Source: Oecophyllibacter saccharovorans (GTDB lineage: Bacteria; Pseudomonadota; Alphaproteobacteria; Acetobacterales; Acetobacteraceae). Taken from it: a DNA stretch of 64,000 bases. Below are positions 8,422-17,244 of the stretch, piece by piece; the first letter of the stretch is position 1; every line of letters begins with the position of its first letter. A program made the translations under genes and the position numbers. Below the pieces are notes generated by a model. It was not told the origin of the DNA. It ran no database searches and saw nothing but the letters and a program-made list of their open reading frames with translations. The stretch is taken from contig NZ_CP038143.1 of the NCBI RefSeq assembly GCF_006542375.1, forward strand, positions 310,001 through 374,000, written 5' to 3'.

Positions 8422-8889
8422 CTATGCAGCCAATGCGGCCCGTTTGCGAATTGCCTGCGCCATGGCTTCCACGCCATTGCCGCGATTGGCCGACAAAGCT
8501 TTCACCAGTCCAAGCTCATGGAGAAACTGAGGTGAAGTTGCCTGGATCTCTTCAGCACTCCGACCGGAATACACCCGCAGCAGCAACGCTACCAATCCCT
8601 GAACGATGGCTGCATCCGACGCGCCGGCAAAAAACAGCCTGCCCTCTTTTTCCTCAGCTTCCAGCCAGACCTGGCTCTGGCATCCCGGCACCCGGTGCTG
8701 GTCTGCCTGCCAGTCTGGTGGAAAAACTGGGAGTTTGCGGCCGAGTTCAATGATGTACTGGTAACGTTCCATCCAGTCATCGAAAAGCGCCAGCTCCTCG
8801 CCGATTGCCGCAATGGCCGCAGCAGCGCTGTCCTCCTGAGGCATAACAAAAGGAGCGGACTGATCAGCGGTTGAAGTTTCAGAAGTCAT
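8422..8889 (-). CDS. sufE: Cysteine desulfuration protein SufE
   Basis: 155 residues. SufE accepts persulfide sulfur from the desulfurase SufS and delivers it for Fe-S cluster assembly in the cytoplasm. The acceptor cysteine is C70 in VPGCQSQVW, and the fold-typical segments DDWMERYQYIIELGRKLP and LVALLLRVYSGRSAEEI are present. An N-terminal extension of about 25 residues precedes the core. The other suf genes are not adjacent. It follows the histidine kinase gene with one base between, suggesting one transcript with the two kinases. Confidence 0.94.
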   Translation of the reverse strand: MTSETSTADQSAPFVMPQEDSAAAAIAAIGEELALFDDWMERYQYIIELGRKLPVFPPDWQADQHRVPGCQSQVWLEAEEKEGRLFFAGASDAAIVQGLVALLLRVYSGRSAEEIQATSPQFLHELGLVKALSANRGNGVEAMAQAIRKRAALAA

Positions 8890-8890
8890 T

Positions 8891-10957
8891 TTATTTTTCC
8901 TTTTCCGTACCGCCGCTTTTCATATCTGCCTCCTCCGACACCCCCTCCTCTGAAGGCGAGCAAAGTTCCTGAAGCGCAAGGCGCAGCTGCAGTTGAGTGA
9001 ACGGCTTGGAGATCAGCCTGGCCCCATCCAGGACAGCGCCGGCTGTCTCACCGCTCATGAACAGGATCTTCAGCCCGGGCAGCCGTTCTTTAAGCACGCG
9101 TGCACAGCTGGGCCCGTCATAATCGGGCATGCGGACATCCAGAATGGCAACTTCCGGTTGAAAGCCGCTCTCCAGAACCGACAGCGCTTCCTGCAGGCCG
9201 TTGGCCTCACGTGTCAATGCCCCTTCCTGGCGCAGGAACTGTCCGACCACCCGGCGAACCGGTTCTTCATCCTCCACGATAAGCATGGCACGCCCTTCCA
9301 TGACCCTATTCATGGAGGTTTGGGCCGCGGGGGCCTCAACCGCCTTTGCTTCAGGAGTCCTTCTCGCCTTACTGACCGACTTGGACGATCCATCAATTCC
9401 CGAAGAGGCTTCCTGAAGAAGGGGCAAAAGGAGCGTGACGGTCGTCCCCTTTCCGGGCGCGCTGGCCAGCTTCACATCGCCATGCGCGCGCGTCACAAAA
9501 CCATAGACTCCTGATAGCCCAAGGCCTGTTCCCTTACCCACAGGTTTGGTGGTGAAAAACGGATCGAAAACACGCGCCTGTACGGCAGCACTCATTCCAA
9601 GCCCGTCATCCTGCACTTTCACAGCCAGCGCCTGATCTTTCCTGCAGCCGCCTGGGACATCCGGTAAATCCGCAGGCACAACGGCGAGACTGATCCTCAC
9701 GCGACCTCCCTGCGGCATGGCATCGCGTGCATTGACGCACAGATTGAGCAGAGCCATCTCAAGCTGGCGGGCATCTGTCAGCATATCCGGCAATCCCGCT
9801 CCGCCCTCATCTCCCATATCAAGCTCCAGCTGACAGCAGACAGCTGTTGCGCGCAGACTCTGGGCCAGCAGGGGCGCAAGGGCCTTCATAAAGGGCCCCG
9901 GTGCCACAGGGGCGAGGCTGTCCCCACCCTGGCGCCCGAACTGGAGCAGGCGGCGTGTCATGGCTGCGCCCTTCTGCACCCCTTCCTGGGCCTGGGTAAG
10001 CAGAGCCCGACCCGCACTCTGTGCGTCAATATCTTCTTCCAGAAGGTCCAGAGCACCAGAGATAGCCGCCAGAAGATTGTTGAAATCATGCGCGATACCG
10101 CCTGCCAGCGTGCCCAGGGATTCCAGACGCTCCGCCTGGCGCAGGCGCGCCTCAACCGCCACGCGGTCTGTCACATCCCGGTCCAGGCAGACCTGCCAAG
10201 CCTCCGCGAAAGAGGCTTTCTGCGGCCACGCCAACGCCCAGCGGGTCATTTCATGCCAGTGCGTCTGCCCCTCTTCCTGGGCGCAGAAGGTCGAAGCAGC
10301 CTGGCCAGTCTGTTGAGTCAACAGGCGCAACCGGCGCATTTCCGCCTGAACTTCCGGCGGGTAATGCGCGCTTTCACGGCTGGTCTCCTCTCCAGCGCGG
10401 GGGGCGACATTGCTGCGGATACAGCGCCCCTGAGCGTCTGAGAAGACGAGGGTGAAGGGAAGAGCCTTCATCAGGCCATGCAGCAGAGCCTGTTCTGTCT
10501 TCAAGGCCCTCTGGGACAGGCAGTGCCGGGCCACTTCAGCAACGAGAGCCCGCAAAGCCTTTTCATCCCAGGGCTTGTGGACATAGGCCTGCACCTGGCC
10601 TTCATTCAGGGCAGCCACCACCGCATCAAGGTCAGCGTAGCCTGTCAGGAGTAGACTGCGGGCGTCTGAGAAGGCACGGGCCTGGCTCAGAAGCCGGTCG
10701 CCTGACAGACCGGGCATCCGCTGGTCTGAAATGATGACCGCCACTTCCGGGTGCGCCCGCAGAACTTCAAGGGCCTGCAGCGGATCGCTCTGCGTGAGAA
10801 TTTCATAGTCATCCTCCAGCAGGTCGGTAAGGGCAACCAGGATTTCCTCCTCATCATCCACGATCAGAATCGTCACACGCTGTGAGGCAGTGCCGGTTTC
10901 ACCTGCCTCAGAAGCATTTTCGGAAGAAGATACTTTCATCTGCACAGGCTCTTTCAT
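8891..10957 (-). CDS. Hybrid histidine kinase: receiver - kinase - receiver
   Basis: 688 residues; no membrane segment, so cytoplasmic. Domains: receiver 1 (about 27-145) with acidic pair D34/D35, phospho-acceptor D78 and K128; a PAS-like middle region; HisKA with H290 in GGIAHDFNN; HATPase with NARDAMPQGG, DDGLGM and GKGTGLGLSGVYG boxes; receiver 2 at the C-terminus (VEDEEPVRR, LDVRMPDYDG, SKPF). HisKA sequence and order resemble NtrB-like cytoplasmic hybrid kinases. The ATG at 10957 follows AGGAGAAATC; the longer frame to 11038 would overlap the upstream kinase and lacks such a site. The stimulus and output are unknown, and no DNA-binding regulator is adjacent. Confidence 0.88.
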   Translation of the reverse strand: MKEPVQMKVSSSENASEAGETGTASQRVTILIVDDEEEILVALTDLLEDDYEILTQSDPLQALEVLRAHPEVAVIISDQRMPGLSGDRLLSQARAFSDARSLLLTGYADLDAVVAALNEGQVQAYVHKPWDEKALRALVAEVARHCLSQRALKTEQALLHGLMKALPFTLVFSDAQGRCIRSNVAPRAGEETSRESAHYPPEVQAEMRRLRLLTQQTGQAASTFCAQEEGQTHWHEMTRWALAWPQKASFAEAWQVCLDRDVTDRVAVEARLRQAERLESLGTLAGGIAHDFNNLLAAISGALDLLEEDIDAQSAGRALLTQAQEGVQKGAAMTRRLLQFGRQGGDSLAPVAPGPFMKALAPLLAQSLRATAVCCQLELDMGDEGGAGLPDMLTDARQLEMALLNLCVNARDAMPQGGRVRISLAVVPADLPDVPGGCRKDQALAVKVQDDGLGMSAAVQARVFDPFFTTKPVGKGTGLGLSGVYGFVTRAHGDVKLASAPGKGTTVTLLLPLLQEASSGIDGSSKSVSKARRTPEAKAVEAPAAQTSMNRVMEGRAMLIVEDEEPVRRVVGQFLRQEGALTREANGLQEALSVLESGFQPEVAILDVRMPDYDGPSCARVLKERLPGLKILFMSGETAGAVLDGARLISKPFTQLQLRLALQELCSPSEEGVSEEADMKSGGTEKEK

Positions 10958-10967
10958 GATTTCTCCT

Positions 10968-12983
10968 TCATGAGATCTCAGGGGCAGGAGACGGGTCCTG
11001 ACCAACCTGCCCCTCTCTGCCAGTGCCAGGCGCCCCATCGTTCCGGCTCTCCTGACGCAGGCTCAACCCTTCTGGCGAAAGCGCGCTCAACCCGCGCGGG
11101 GTCATGCGGACCGGAATACGGATGCGAAAGGTGGTTCCCCGACCCTGCAGCCCTTCACCGATCGTGATCGTGCCGCCGTGCGCCTCCACAATGCTGTGTG
11201 TGATCGCCAGGCCCAGCCCCGTTCCTTCACCGACCGGCTTGGTGGTGAAAAACGGGTCGAAAACGCGTGACTGCAGAACAGGCGACAGCCCCGGCCCGTT
11301 ATCAGCCACCGTGAGGACATAAGCCTCTTCTTCCTGAAATGTGGACACCACTATCTTTCCCATCCTCCTGCCGCCAGAACCTGTCTCTCCAACCCGCTCG
11401 CCCGCTGAAGCTGCAGCCTCGGGCTCAGCCGGGCTCAGCAAGGCGTCAGCAGCATTGGAGACGAGATTCATGATGGCCTGGTTGATCAGGGCGGGCTGGC
11501 AGATCAGCAGTGAGGGCGCATGCAGGTGACAGACAACTTCCAGGCCATGGGCCAGTTTATGACCCAGCAGCGCCAGAGCCGTTTCCAGAGCATCCGGCAC
11601 ATCCACCGGCTGATAGGTTCCTTCCTCAAGCCGGGAAAAACGCCGCAACCGCACCACCAGATCCTGAATGCGCTGCAAACCTGTCGCAAGGGCGTCCAAA
11701 CGGGTCGCCCCCTTGCCGAGCAGAGCCTGCAAGTCGCCCAAAGCCGCAACAGGCGCCTGGGACAATGCGGCCAGCTGCTGCACCTCCTGGTCGGCAAGGG
11801 CCAGACTGCGCCCGATGGTGCGCGCATGCCCCAGAGTGAAGGCAAGGGGATTGTTGATTTCGTGTGCGATCCCCGCCACCAGCTCACCCAGAGCCGCCAT
11901 CTTGGCGGCATGAACGAGCTTGGCCTGGGCCTGCAGCAATCTGGCATTGGTTGCAGCCAGTTGCTGGTTGGCCTGCTGCAACGCTTCAGCCATCTCGGCG
12001 CGGGCATGGGCCGCTTCCAGCCTCAGGGCCACTTCCTGGCGTTCTTCGGCCTGACGGTGCAGCGTCTCTTCGGCGATACGCCTGCGAGCTTGCGTGCAGA
12101 TGCGCAGGGCCAGCACATCACGCGCCATGTCGCTCGGCACCAGGTCATCAATGCCGAGTTCAAAAAATGCGCCGCAGGACTGGGACCTGAAGCGTTGCGC
12201 CTCCACGATGCCCAGCACGCGAAACGGCACACGCCCGGCTTCCTTGAGCGCCTGACGGCGCGCTTCGAGATTGCGGCAGAATTCCATGTCGCCCGACTGA
12301 CCGAGATCAGCCATGACCAGACAGTCCGGCGCCGCAGCCCCGGCCAGCCAGGCGCCCTCCACCAGGTCCTGCGAACGTTCAACCGAGGTCACCGTATAGC
12401 CGTCACGCCAAAGCAGCTCTCCAAGTCCCGGTCCGGAATCCTCATCCTCAGCAGGCGAGCTTTCCTCCGTCTGCGCAAGCACTTCCATCGCCAGCGCCGG
12501 GTCATTCCAGAAAGCGAGCTGTGCGGCATCGCTGGGTGGCTGGGCAATCATGATCCGCGGCCGACGCCTGGGTTCCTCTGCTCGCTCGACAGCCTCAGCA
12601 CCAGCCTGCAGAAGGGCCCTGATCCGCAGGGAAAGCAGATCGGGGTGGGCAGTGCGGGAAATATAGGCGTCTGCCCCGCTCTCCAGCCCCTCGCGCTCTT
12701 CATGAGGCGTGGCATTGCCTGTCAGAAGCAGTACAGGCATCTGGCAGGTTGCGCGCCCCAGGCGCAGGCGGCGCACGAACTGCCCGCCATTCATGCCTGA
12801 CAGCGCCACACTGACAACCGCCAGTTGGGGCAGCGCGTCTGTCTGTCGGGCTTCGAGCAGCTGCAGGGCGCTTTCAGCGTTTTCAGCCCATAATATCTCT
12901 GCCCCTTCCCGCGCCAGCAAGCCCTGCAGGCGCTGCCGGTTTTCCAGCTCGGAATCAACCAGAAGAAGCCGCAGCTGCACCAT
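10968..12983 (-). CDS. Sensor histidine kinase with degenerate N-terminal receiver
   Basis: 671 residues, cytoplasmic. The first about 125 residues have a receiver fold, but the phospho-acceptor Asp is Ser (S58 in VVSVALSGMNGG) and the acidic pair is D10-S11. A second receiver-like segment spans about 144-300. A coiled coil (about 305-360) precedes HisKA with H374 in GELVAGIAHEINNPLAF. HATPase follows with NLVSNAADALL, DNGPGLS and GEGTGLGLAITHSIVEAHGG. Ten bases separate it from the downstream hybrid kinase, so the two probably act in one pathway. The altered receiver cannot take phosphate in the usual way and may serve as a docking domain. The start follows AGGGAG. Confidence 0.87.
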   Translation of the reverse strand: MVQLRLLLVDSELENRQRLQGLLAREGAEILWAENAESALQLLEARQTDALPQLAVVSVALSGMNGGQFVRRLRLGRATCQMPVLLLTGNATPHEEREGLESGADAYISRTAHPDLLSLRIRALLQAGAEAVERAEEPRRRPRIMIAQPPSDAAQLAFWNDPALAMEVLAQTEESSPAEDEDSGPGLGELLWRDGYTVTSVERSQDLVEGAWLAGAAAPDCLVMADLGQSGDMEFCRNLEARRQALKEAGRVPFRVLGIVEAQRFRSQSCGAFFELGIDDLVPSDMARDVLALRICTQARRRIAEETLHRQAEERQEVALRLEAAHARAEMAEALQQANQQLAATNARLLQAQAKLVHAAKMAALGELVAGIAHEINNPLAFTLGHARTIGRSLALADQEVQQLAALSQAPVAALGDLQALLGKGATRLDALATGLQRIQDLVVRLRRFSRLEEGTYQPVDVPDALETALALLGHKLAHGLEVVCHLHAPSLLICQPALINQAIMNLVSNAADALLSPAEPEAAASAGERVGETGSGGRRMGKIVVSTFQEEEAYVLTVADNGPGLSPVLQSRVFDPFFTTKPVGEGTGLGLAITHSIVEAHGGTITIGEGLQGRGTTFRIRIPVRMTPRGLSALSPEGLSLRQESRNDGAPGTGREGQVGQDPSPAPEIS

Positions 12984-13201
12984 GAATCTCCCTGTAATTT
13001 TCCACGTTTCCGCTCTTTAGCGACCCGCTCAGCCTGTTTATATCATATTCAGGCAGCTCAACCTCTATGACTTCCCCTCTATGAGATGTCAGATCGCGCC
13101 TGGGCCGGAAGTGTCGGTTTACCGCAACAGAGCTGAAGGTTTTTCTCAATGCGGCGCGTGCCTGCTTTTCTTCCCCGTTCTTTCAGGGAATACTACGGGC
13201 C

Positions 13202-13624
13202 ATGAATCACTCCGATCCAGCTCCCCATCCCATCCCCCGCCCGACTGAGCCGGCAAAAGCCTCCATCGCTTCTCTCTTTTCAGGGCTTTGGCTGACCCGC
13301 AACATCATCTGGGCTTTCGCGCATTTCACGGCCTGCTTCGTGCTCCAGATCAGCGAGTTCTTCGCCCCTCTCCTGCTCGTTCTGGGCATCGGCTGGTCGC
13401 TCGTTCCCCATGTCGTCGGTTTGGCCAGCCATTCCCTCAACACGGCCAGCGCCGACTCCCAGACACGTGACCTCATCGCGCACATCACCACCTCATTTCC
13501 CATGCAGGTCGAGGTTTCAGGACACGTGCTCACCCCGCACGGCCTGATCATGGACGGTTTTCTGCTGATGGCCCTGACCGCCTTCTGCGCCACCGTCTCC
13601 GCATGGCTGGGACGGCAGGTCTGA
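13202..13624 (+). CDS. Small membrane protein of unknown function
   Basis: 140 residues with two predicted membrane helices (about 33-63, which contains the aromatic stretch WAFAHFTACF, and about 112-135) joined by a periplasmic loop of about 45 residues. The N-terminus is Pro-rich and cytoplasmic. I recognise no family. It stands between the divergent kinase gene and ftsE, with 121 bases before the latter, in a slot where other alphaproteobacteria often have a zinc-ribbon protein. The frame is intact and its composition matches its neighbours, so I take it as real, with moderate confidence. Confidence 0.6.
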   Translation: MNHSDPAPHPIPRPTEPAKASIASLFSGLWLTRNIIWAFAHFTACFVLQISEFFAPLLLVLGIGWSLVPHVVGLASHSLNTASADSQTRDLIAHITTSFPMQVEVSGHVLTPHGLIMDGFLLMALTAFCATVSAWLGRQV

Positions 13625-13745
13625 AAAGACCGCTCCTGCCGCCTGCCTGTTATGGCCGACGGCGAAAAGGGGTGCACTTTCAGAGAGGCGTTTCTCACGA
13701 AGCGTTCAGGAAACCCTCACAAGAACCTGATATGACCAAACCGGC

Positions 13746-14663
13746 ATGATTATTCTGGATCACCTGCCCTTTTCCCCGGCTTCCAAGGCCGGCAGTCTGC
13801 AAGCCGGGAACCGTCACGGCTTCTCCCTGCGCCTGGCACGTGGTGACATTGGCTGGATCACCGGACCGGCCGGAAGCGGAAAAACGGCCCTTCTGGAACT
13901 CCTGGCCCTGCGCCGCCCCCTACCTGAAGCAGAGATGCGTATTCTGGGACAGGTCGTAACAAAACGCACTGCCGCTTCAGAACTGGCCAGGCTGCGACGC
14001 AATATCGGCCTGATCGAGGAACGCCCTTCCTTTCACGATGACTGGTCCCTGCTTGCCAATGTGTGCTTTCCCCTACGCCTGGTCGACAAACCCCAAAGCC
14101 GCGACAGGATTCTGCACCATGGCGAAGCCATCCTGCGCTGGGCAGGGCTTGGACAACACATGCATGAGCCGGCCAGCACCCTCTCGGCCACGCAGCAATT
14201 GCGACTTGGGATGGCGCGGGCGCTGATCAGAAGGCCGGACCTGATCCTCGTCGATGCGCCTGCGCTGCAGCTGGACCCGGAACTGCGCGACCTGCTGCTG
14301 GGCGCCTTTGCCGAAATGAGAGGCAAATCCTGCGCTATTCTTCTGGCAACCCAGGATCCTGCCCTGCCCGAACGTCTCCCCGGACCTGTTCATACTCTGG
14401 CCGGCCCGACACAAAGCGGAAACTTTCATCCCCATTCGAGCGCCCACAGGCCCCCTGCTGACAGCCCCTCCTTTGCAAAACCGGAGCCGCTTCCGACCGA
14501 CGCACGGCCAGCCACGATGCTGCGGGGGCGTGCGGGCGCACGTCCGCTGCGACCTGAACTGAAAGAAACCCCTCTGACTGCGCGGCATGACCCGCATTTC
14601 ACACTTCACGCTGCGCCAACTCTCCCCTCCTCAGGCTCGGCAGCCAGAGGAGGAAAGTTGTGA
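13746..14663 (+). CDS. ftsE: FtsE-like ABC ATPase with degenerate catalytic motifs
   Basis: 305 residues, against about 220 for FtsE. FtsE pairs with FtsX at the division site to control peptidoglycan hydrolase activators. Walker A is intact (GPAGSGKT, 40-47). The Q-loop Gln is E91 (GLIEERP), the signature reads LSATQ (146-150) instead of LSGGE/Q, the Walker B glutamate is A171 (LILVDAPAL), and the H-loop His is Q203 (ATQDPA). ATP may bind but hydrolysis should be impaired. A Pro-rich tail of about 85 residues follows the ATPase domain. The stop overlaps the ftsX start (GTGA), and identity as FtsE leans on that coupling. Another transporter ATPase is a less likely reading. Confidence 0.8.
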   Translation: MIILDHLPFSPASKAGSLQAGNRHGFSLRLARGDIGWITGPAGSGKTALLELLALRRPLPEAEMRILGQVVTKRTAASELARLRRNIGLIEERPSFHDDWSLLANVCFPLRLVDKPQSRDRILHHGEAILRWAGLGQHMHEPASTLSATQQLRLGMARALIRRPDLILVDAPALQLDPELRDLLLGAFAEMRGKSCAILLATQDPALPERLPGPVHTLAGPTQSGNFHPHSSAHRPPADSPSFAKPEPLPTDARPATMLRGRAGARPLRPELKETPLTARHDPHFTLHAAPTLPSSGSAARGGKL

Positions 14664-15754
14664 CAGACCGCCCCTTTCCCTCGCTGCGACCACGTCTTCA
14701 CCTGCCTTTTCTGCCCCTGCTGACCGGCGGCGCACAGTTCCTGATCACCTTGGCCGGAACCCTCTGTCTGATCGCCCATCTTCTGCTGGGAGCCTGGCAG
14801 GCAGAAAGTGCTTCCAGCCTTCTCATCGCTTTTCCGAAAGTCGGCACTGCACCAGAAAAAATTCAGGACAGAACGCCTGCGCCCAGTCCAGCGCCTGAAA
14901 AGCCAGCCAGAAAAATCTCTTCTGCGCATGCCCGCGCCCGTTCACACACGATAAAAAACACGCACCAGCCTGTTCCGCTTCCCCCTGCACCGCCAGCCCC
15001 TCCACCATGGAATGAGGAGCAGGTTCTCCAGAAGCTTTCCTCTTTTCCAGGCGGGAAACAGGCTGCTTTCCTGCCGCCTGAGCAGATCAGGGCTCTTTTC
15101 AGGAGCTGGGGCGCCCCCTGGGAAGGGCCTATGCCGCCTGTTCTCGCCCTGCCGCTGCAGCCCGGTCAGGATGCAGCGAGCCTGACCCCTCTTGCACACC
15201 TGCTTCGACTGAGCTTTCCCGAAGCCCTGGTCATTCTTCCACCCCCCCAGAGCAGCATGTTGCCCAAGGTTCTGGCCCCTCTCTGGCGCCATACTGATCT
15301 CCTGTGCTTCACCACTGCCTTTCTGGCACTCTGCACGGGGCTGTGCGGGATTGTGCAGGCAGCACGCCTCGCCGTTCTTCAGACAGCACGCGCGCGCCGC
15401 CTGTTGACGGAATTCGGCGCCTTCCCCCGTGCCGGCAACCTGGGCTTCAGGGTGGCTCTTCGCGCCATGGCCGGCGCTTTCACCGGAGGGCTGGTGGCCC
15501 TGGCCTGCAGCAGCAGCCAGTGGAAGGCGCTTTCACCTTTCTGGAACAGCCTGCTGGGCAGTTCGCACACAGCTTTCGGGGCTTCATCCGGTACAGGAAT
15601 TGCCCGCATACCACCTGATCCCTTGAAAGCCTTCTGGCTAAGCGGAAGCCTGACTGTTCTGGTAGGCATGCTCTTTTTCGGCCTGATTGCCTGGCTCGCG
15701 ACCCGTCTTTTCCTGTTGCGTGCCGCCCGGAGATCTGTACCTATCTTGCAATGA
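14660..15754 (+). CDS. ftsX: FtsX-like membrane protein
   Basis: 364 residues with the FtsX layout: one N-terminal membrane helix (about 22-46), a large periplasmic region, then three C-terminal helices (about 214-236, 267-287 and 330-352). The periplasmic domain contains an unusual Pro/Ala-rich stretch (about 65-120) and is longer than in E. coli. FtsX transmits FtsE state across the membrane to EnvC-type amidase activators; an envC-like gene occurs at 57150. Translation begins at GTG, overlapping the ftsE stop, and its own stop overlaps the ydcF start (ATGA), so the run is translationally coupled. Confidence 0.8.
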   Translation: MTDRPFPSLRPRLHLPFLPLLTGGAQFLITLAGTLCLIAHLLLGAWQAESASSLLIAFPKVGTAPEKIQDRTPAPSPAPEKPARKISSAHARARSHTIKNTHQPVPLPPAPPAPPPWNEEQVLQKLSSFPGGKQAAFLPPEQIRALFRSWGAPWEGPMPPVLALPLQPGQDAASLTPLAHLLRLSFPEALVILPPPQSSMLPKVLAPLWRHTDLLCFTTAFLALCTGLCGIVQAARLAVLQTARARRLLTEFGAFPRAGNLGFRVALRAMAGAFTGGLVALACSSSQWKALSPFWNSLLGSSHTAFGASSGTGIARIPPDPLKAFWLSGSLTVLVGMLFFGLIAWLATRLFLLRAARRSVPILQ

Positions 15755-16428
15755 AAAGCCCGGAAAACAGACAGGTACAGAAAAAGACAGGAAAACGGTC
15801 GCTTCCCAAAAAAACCGTTTCTGTGAAAGCCCTACTGTTCTGGGGCGTTACCGGGTTGTGCCTGCTTTTCGGGCCCCTTGGCTTCATCGGCTTCACACTT
15901 GATGCACTGCAGGCCCCGCCTGCCCGGCTGCCTGACCACTGCCCAGGGATGGTTGCATTGACAGGGGGGGAAGAACGGGTCTCAGCCGCCCTGCGCCTGC
16001 TGCGGGCGCATCCTGACCATGTTCTCCTTATTTCAGGCGTGGCACCAGAAACCACCCTGGACCAGATTGCCCTGCAGAACGGCTCATCGCTGCCGCCCGG
16101 TCTGGAGCGCCAGATCACTCTTGGCCGACGGGCCGTAAGCACGGTCGGAAACGGCCATGAAACAGAGCAATGGGCCCAGGAAAACGAGCTCGACTGCATT
16201 GTCGTCATCACGGCCGGTTATCACATGCGCCGCGCCCTGCTTGAAATCCACCAGGCAGCCCGTGACCTGCATCTGTGCCCCTGGCGCGTGCTGCCGCCTG
16301 CCATGCAGGCCCCCTGGCAACCGCATGCCCTGCGGATCCTGCTTCAGGAATATGCCAAGTTTCTGGGCGCTTATGCACGTGATACCTTCTCACCCCCGAA
16401 CCATCGCCGCGGCCTGCGCAGAAGCTGA
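15751..16428 (+). CDS. YdcF/SanA-like DUF218 envelope protein
   Basis: 225 residues. A basic N-terminus, one membrane anchor (about 27-52) and a periplasmic DUF218 domain with VALTGGEERVSAALRLL, LLISGVAPETT, AVSTVGNGHETEQWA and VVITAGYHMRRALLEI. The family includes ElyC and SanA of E. coli, which affect envelope integrity; the reaction is not established. It follows ftsX with an ATGA overlap and precedes plsC, an order common in alphaproteobacteria and consistent with an envelope role. Confidence 0.85.
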   Translation: MKSPENRQVQKKTGKRSLPKKTVSVKALLFWGVTGLCLLFGPLGFIGFTLDALQAPPARLPDHCPGMVALTGGEERVSAALRLLRAHPDHVLLISGVAPETTLDQIALQNGSSLPPGLERQITLGRRAVSTVGNGHETEQWAQENELDCIVVITAGYHMRRALLEIHQAARDLHLCPWRVLPPAMQAPWQPHALRILLQEYAKFLGAYARDTFSPPNHRRGLRRS

Positions 16429-16449
16429 AGACATGAGAGAAATAAGGAT

Positions 16450-17244
16450 ATGATGAGCTTGCTCCGTGGTGCTCTCTTCAACGCCTACCTGGTTCTCCTG
16501 ACGCTTGTCATGGGCCTGGGCACCTTTCCTCTGCGTCTCGCCCATCAGCACCGGTTGGCCCTTGACTATGCGAAACTCTGGTCACGCGCCGTCCTGTGGG
16601 GGTTTGAGAAGATCTGCGGCGTGAAAATCGTCATTGAAGGGCGCGAGAACCTCGGTCAGGGCGCCTGCGTCATCGCCTCGCAACATCAGTCCTTCTTCGA
16701 TGGCTTCATCTGGATGGTGCTGGCAACGGATCCCGCCTATGTCATCAAACGTGAACTGACGCGCATTCCCCTGGTCGGGCCGATGCTGGTGCTCAGTGGC
16801 ATGATCCCTGTTGATCGCCAGGGGGGACCGCAAGCCTTGCGTGACATGATGGCCCGCACTGCAGCCGCGCTGAAGGATGGAAGGCAGGTCATTCTTTTCC
16901 CTGAAGGCACCCGCACCCAGCCCGGCACCAGGGCCCCCTTGCAATCCGGCATCATCGCCCTGGCTCGGCAGGCAGGCAGGCTGCCCGTCCTGCCGGTCGT
17001 TACCAATTCAGGTCTTTTCTGGCCCCGCTCTCCCTGGCGCAAAAATCCCGGCATATTGAAAGTCCGGATTGGCAAACCGCTGCCCCAGGTCTCAGGCCGG
17101 GCGCTGCTGGGAGAGATCGACAGCGCCTGGGACAGGCTCTGTGCTCAGGCAGGCCTTCTCCGCACAGCTCAGACTGAAATCCCTCCTGAGACCCCCCCTC
17201 TCCCTGCCCCTTCCCGGGTGGAGGAGACAGAAACCAGCGCCTGA
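16450..17244 (+). CDS. plsC: 1-acyl-sn-glycerol-3-phosphate acyltransferase
   Basis: 264 residues. It transfers an acyl chain to lysophosphatidic acid, giving phosphatidic acid at the inner membrane. It has an N-terminal membrane helix (about 5-28), the catalytic HX4D motif (H79 to D84 in HQSFFD), the glycerophosphate site FPEGTR (150-155), and an IPVDR block near 119. The last about 30 residues are Pro/Glu-rich and variable. Two consecutive ATGs are available at 16450 and 16453. Its stop overlaps the next start (TGATG). Confidence 0.93.
   Translation: MMSLLRGALFNAYLVLLTLVMGLGTFPLRLAHQHRLALDYAKLWSRAVLWGFEKICGVKIVIEGRENLGQGACVIASQHQSFFDGFIWMVLATDPAYVIKRELTRIPLVGPMLVLSGMIPVDRQGGPQALRDMMARTAAALKDGRQVILFPEGTRTQPGTRAPLQSGIIALARQAGRLPVLPVVTNSGLFWPRSPWRKNPGILKVRIGKPLPQVSGRALLGEIDSAWDRLCAQAGLLRTAQTEIPPETPPLPAPSRVEETETSA

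Noticed and set aside
11520-12800. 426-codon plus-strand open frame opposite the sensor kinase
   Set aside because: Antisense shadow of a clear HisKA/HATPase gene.
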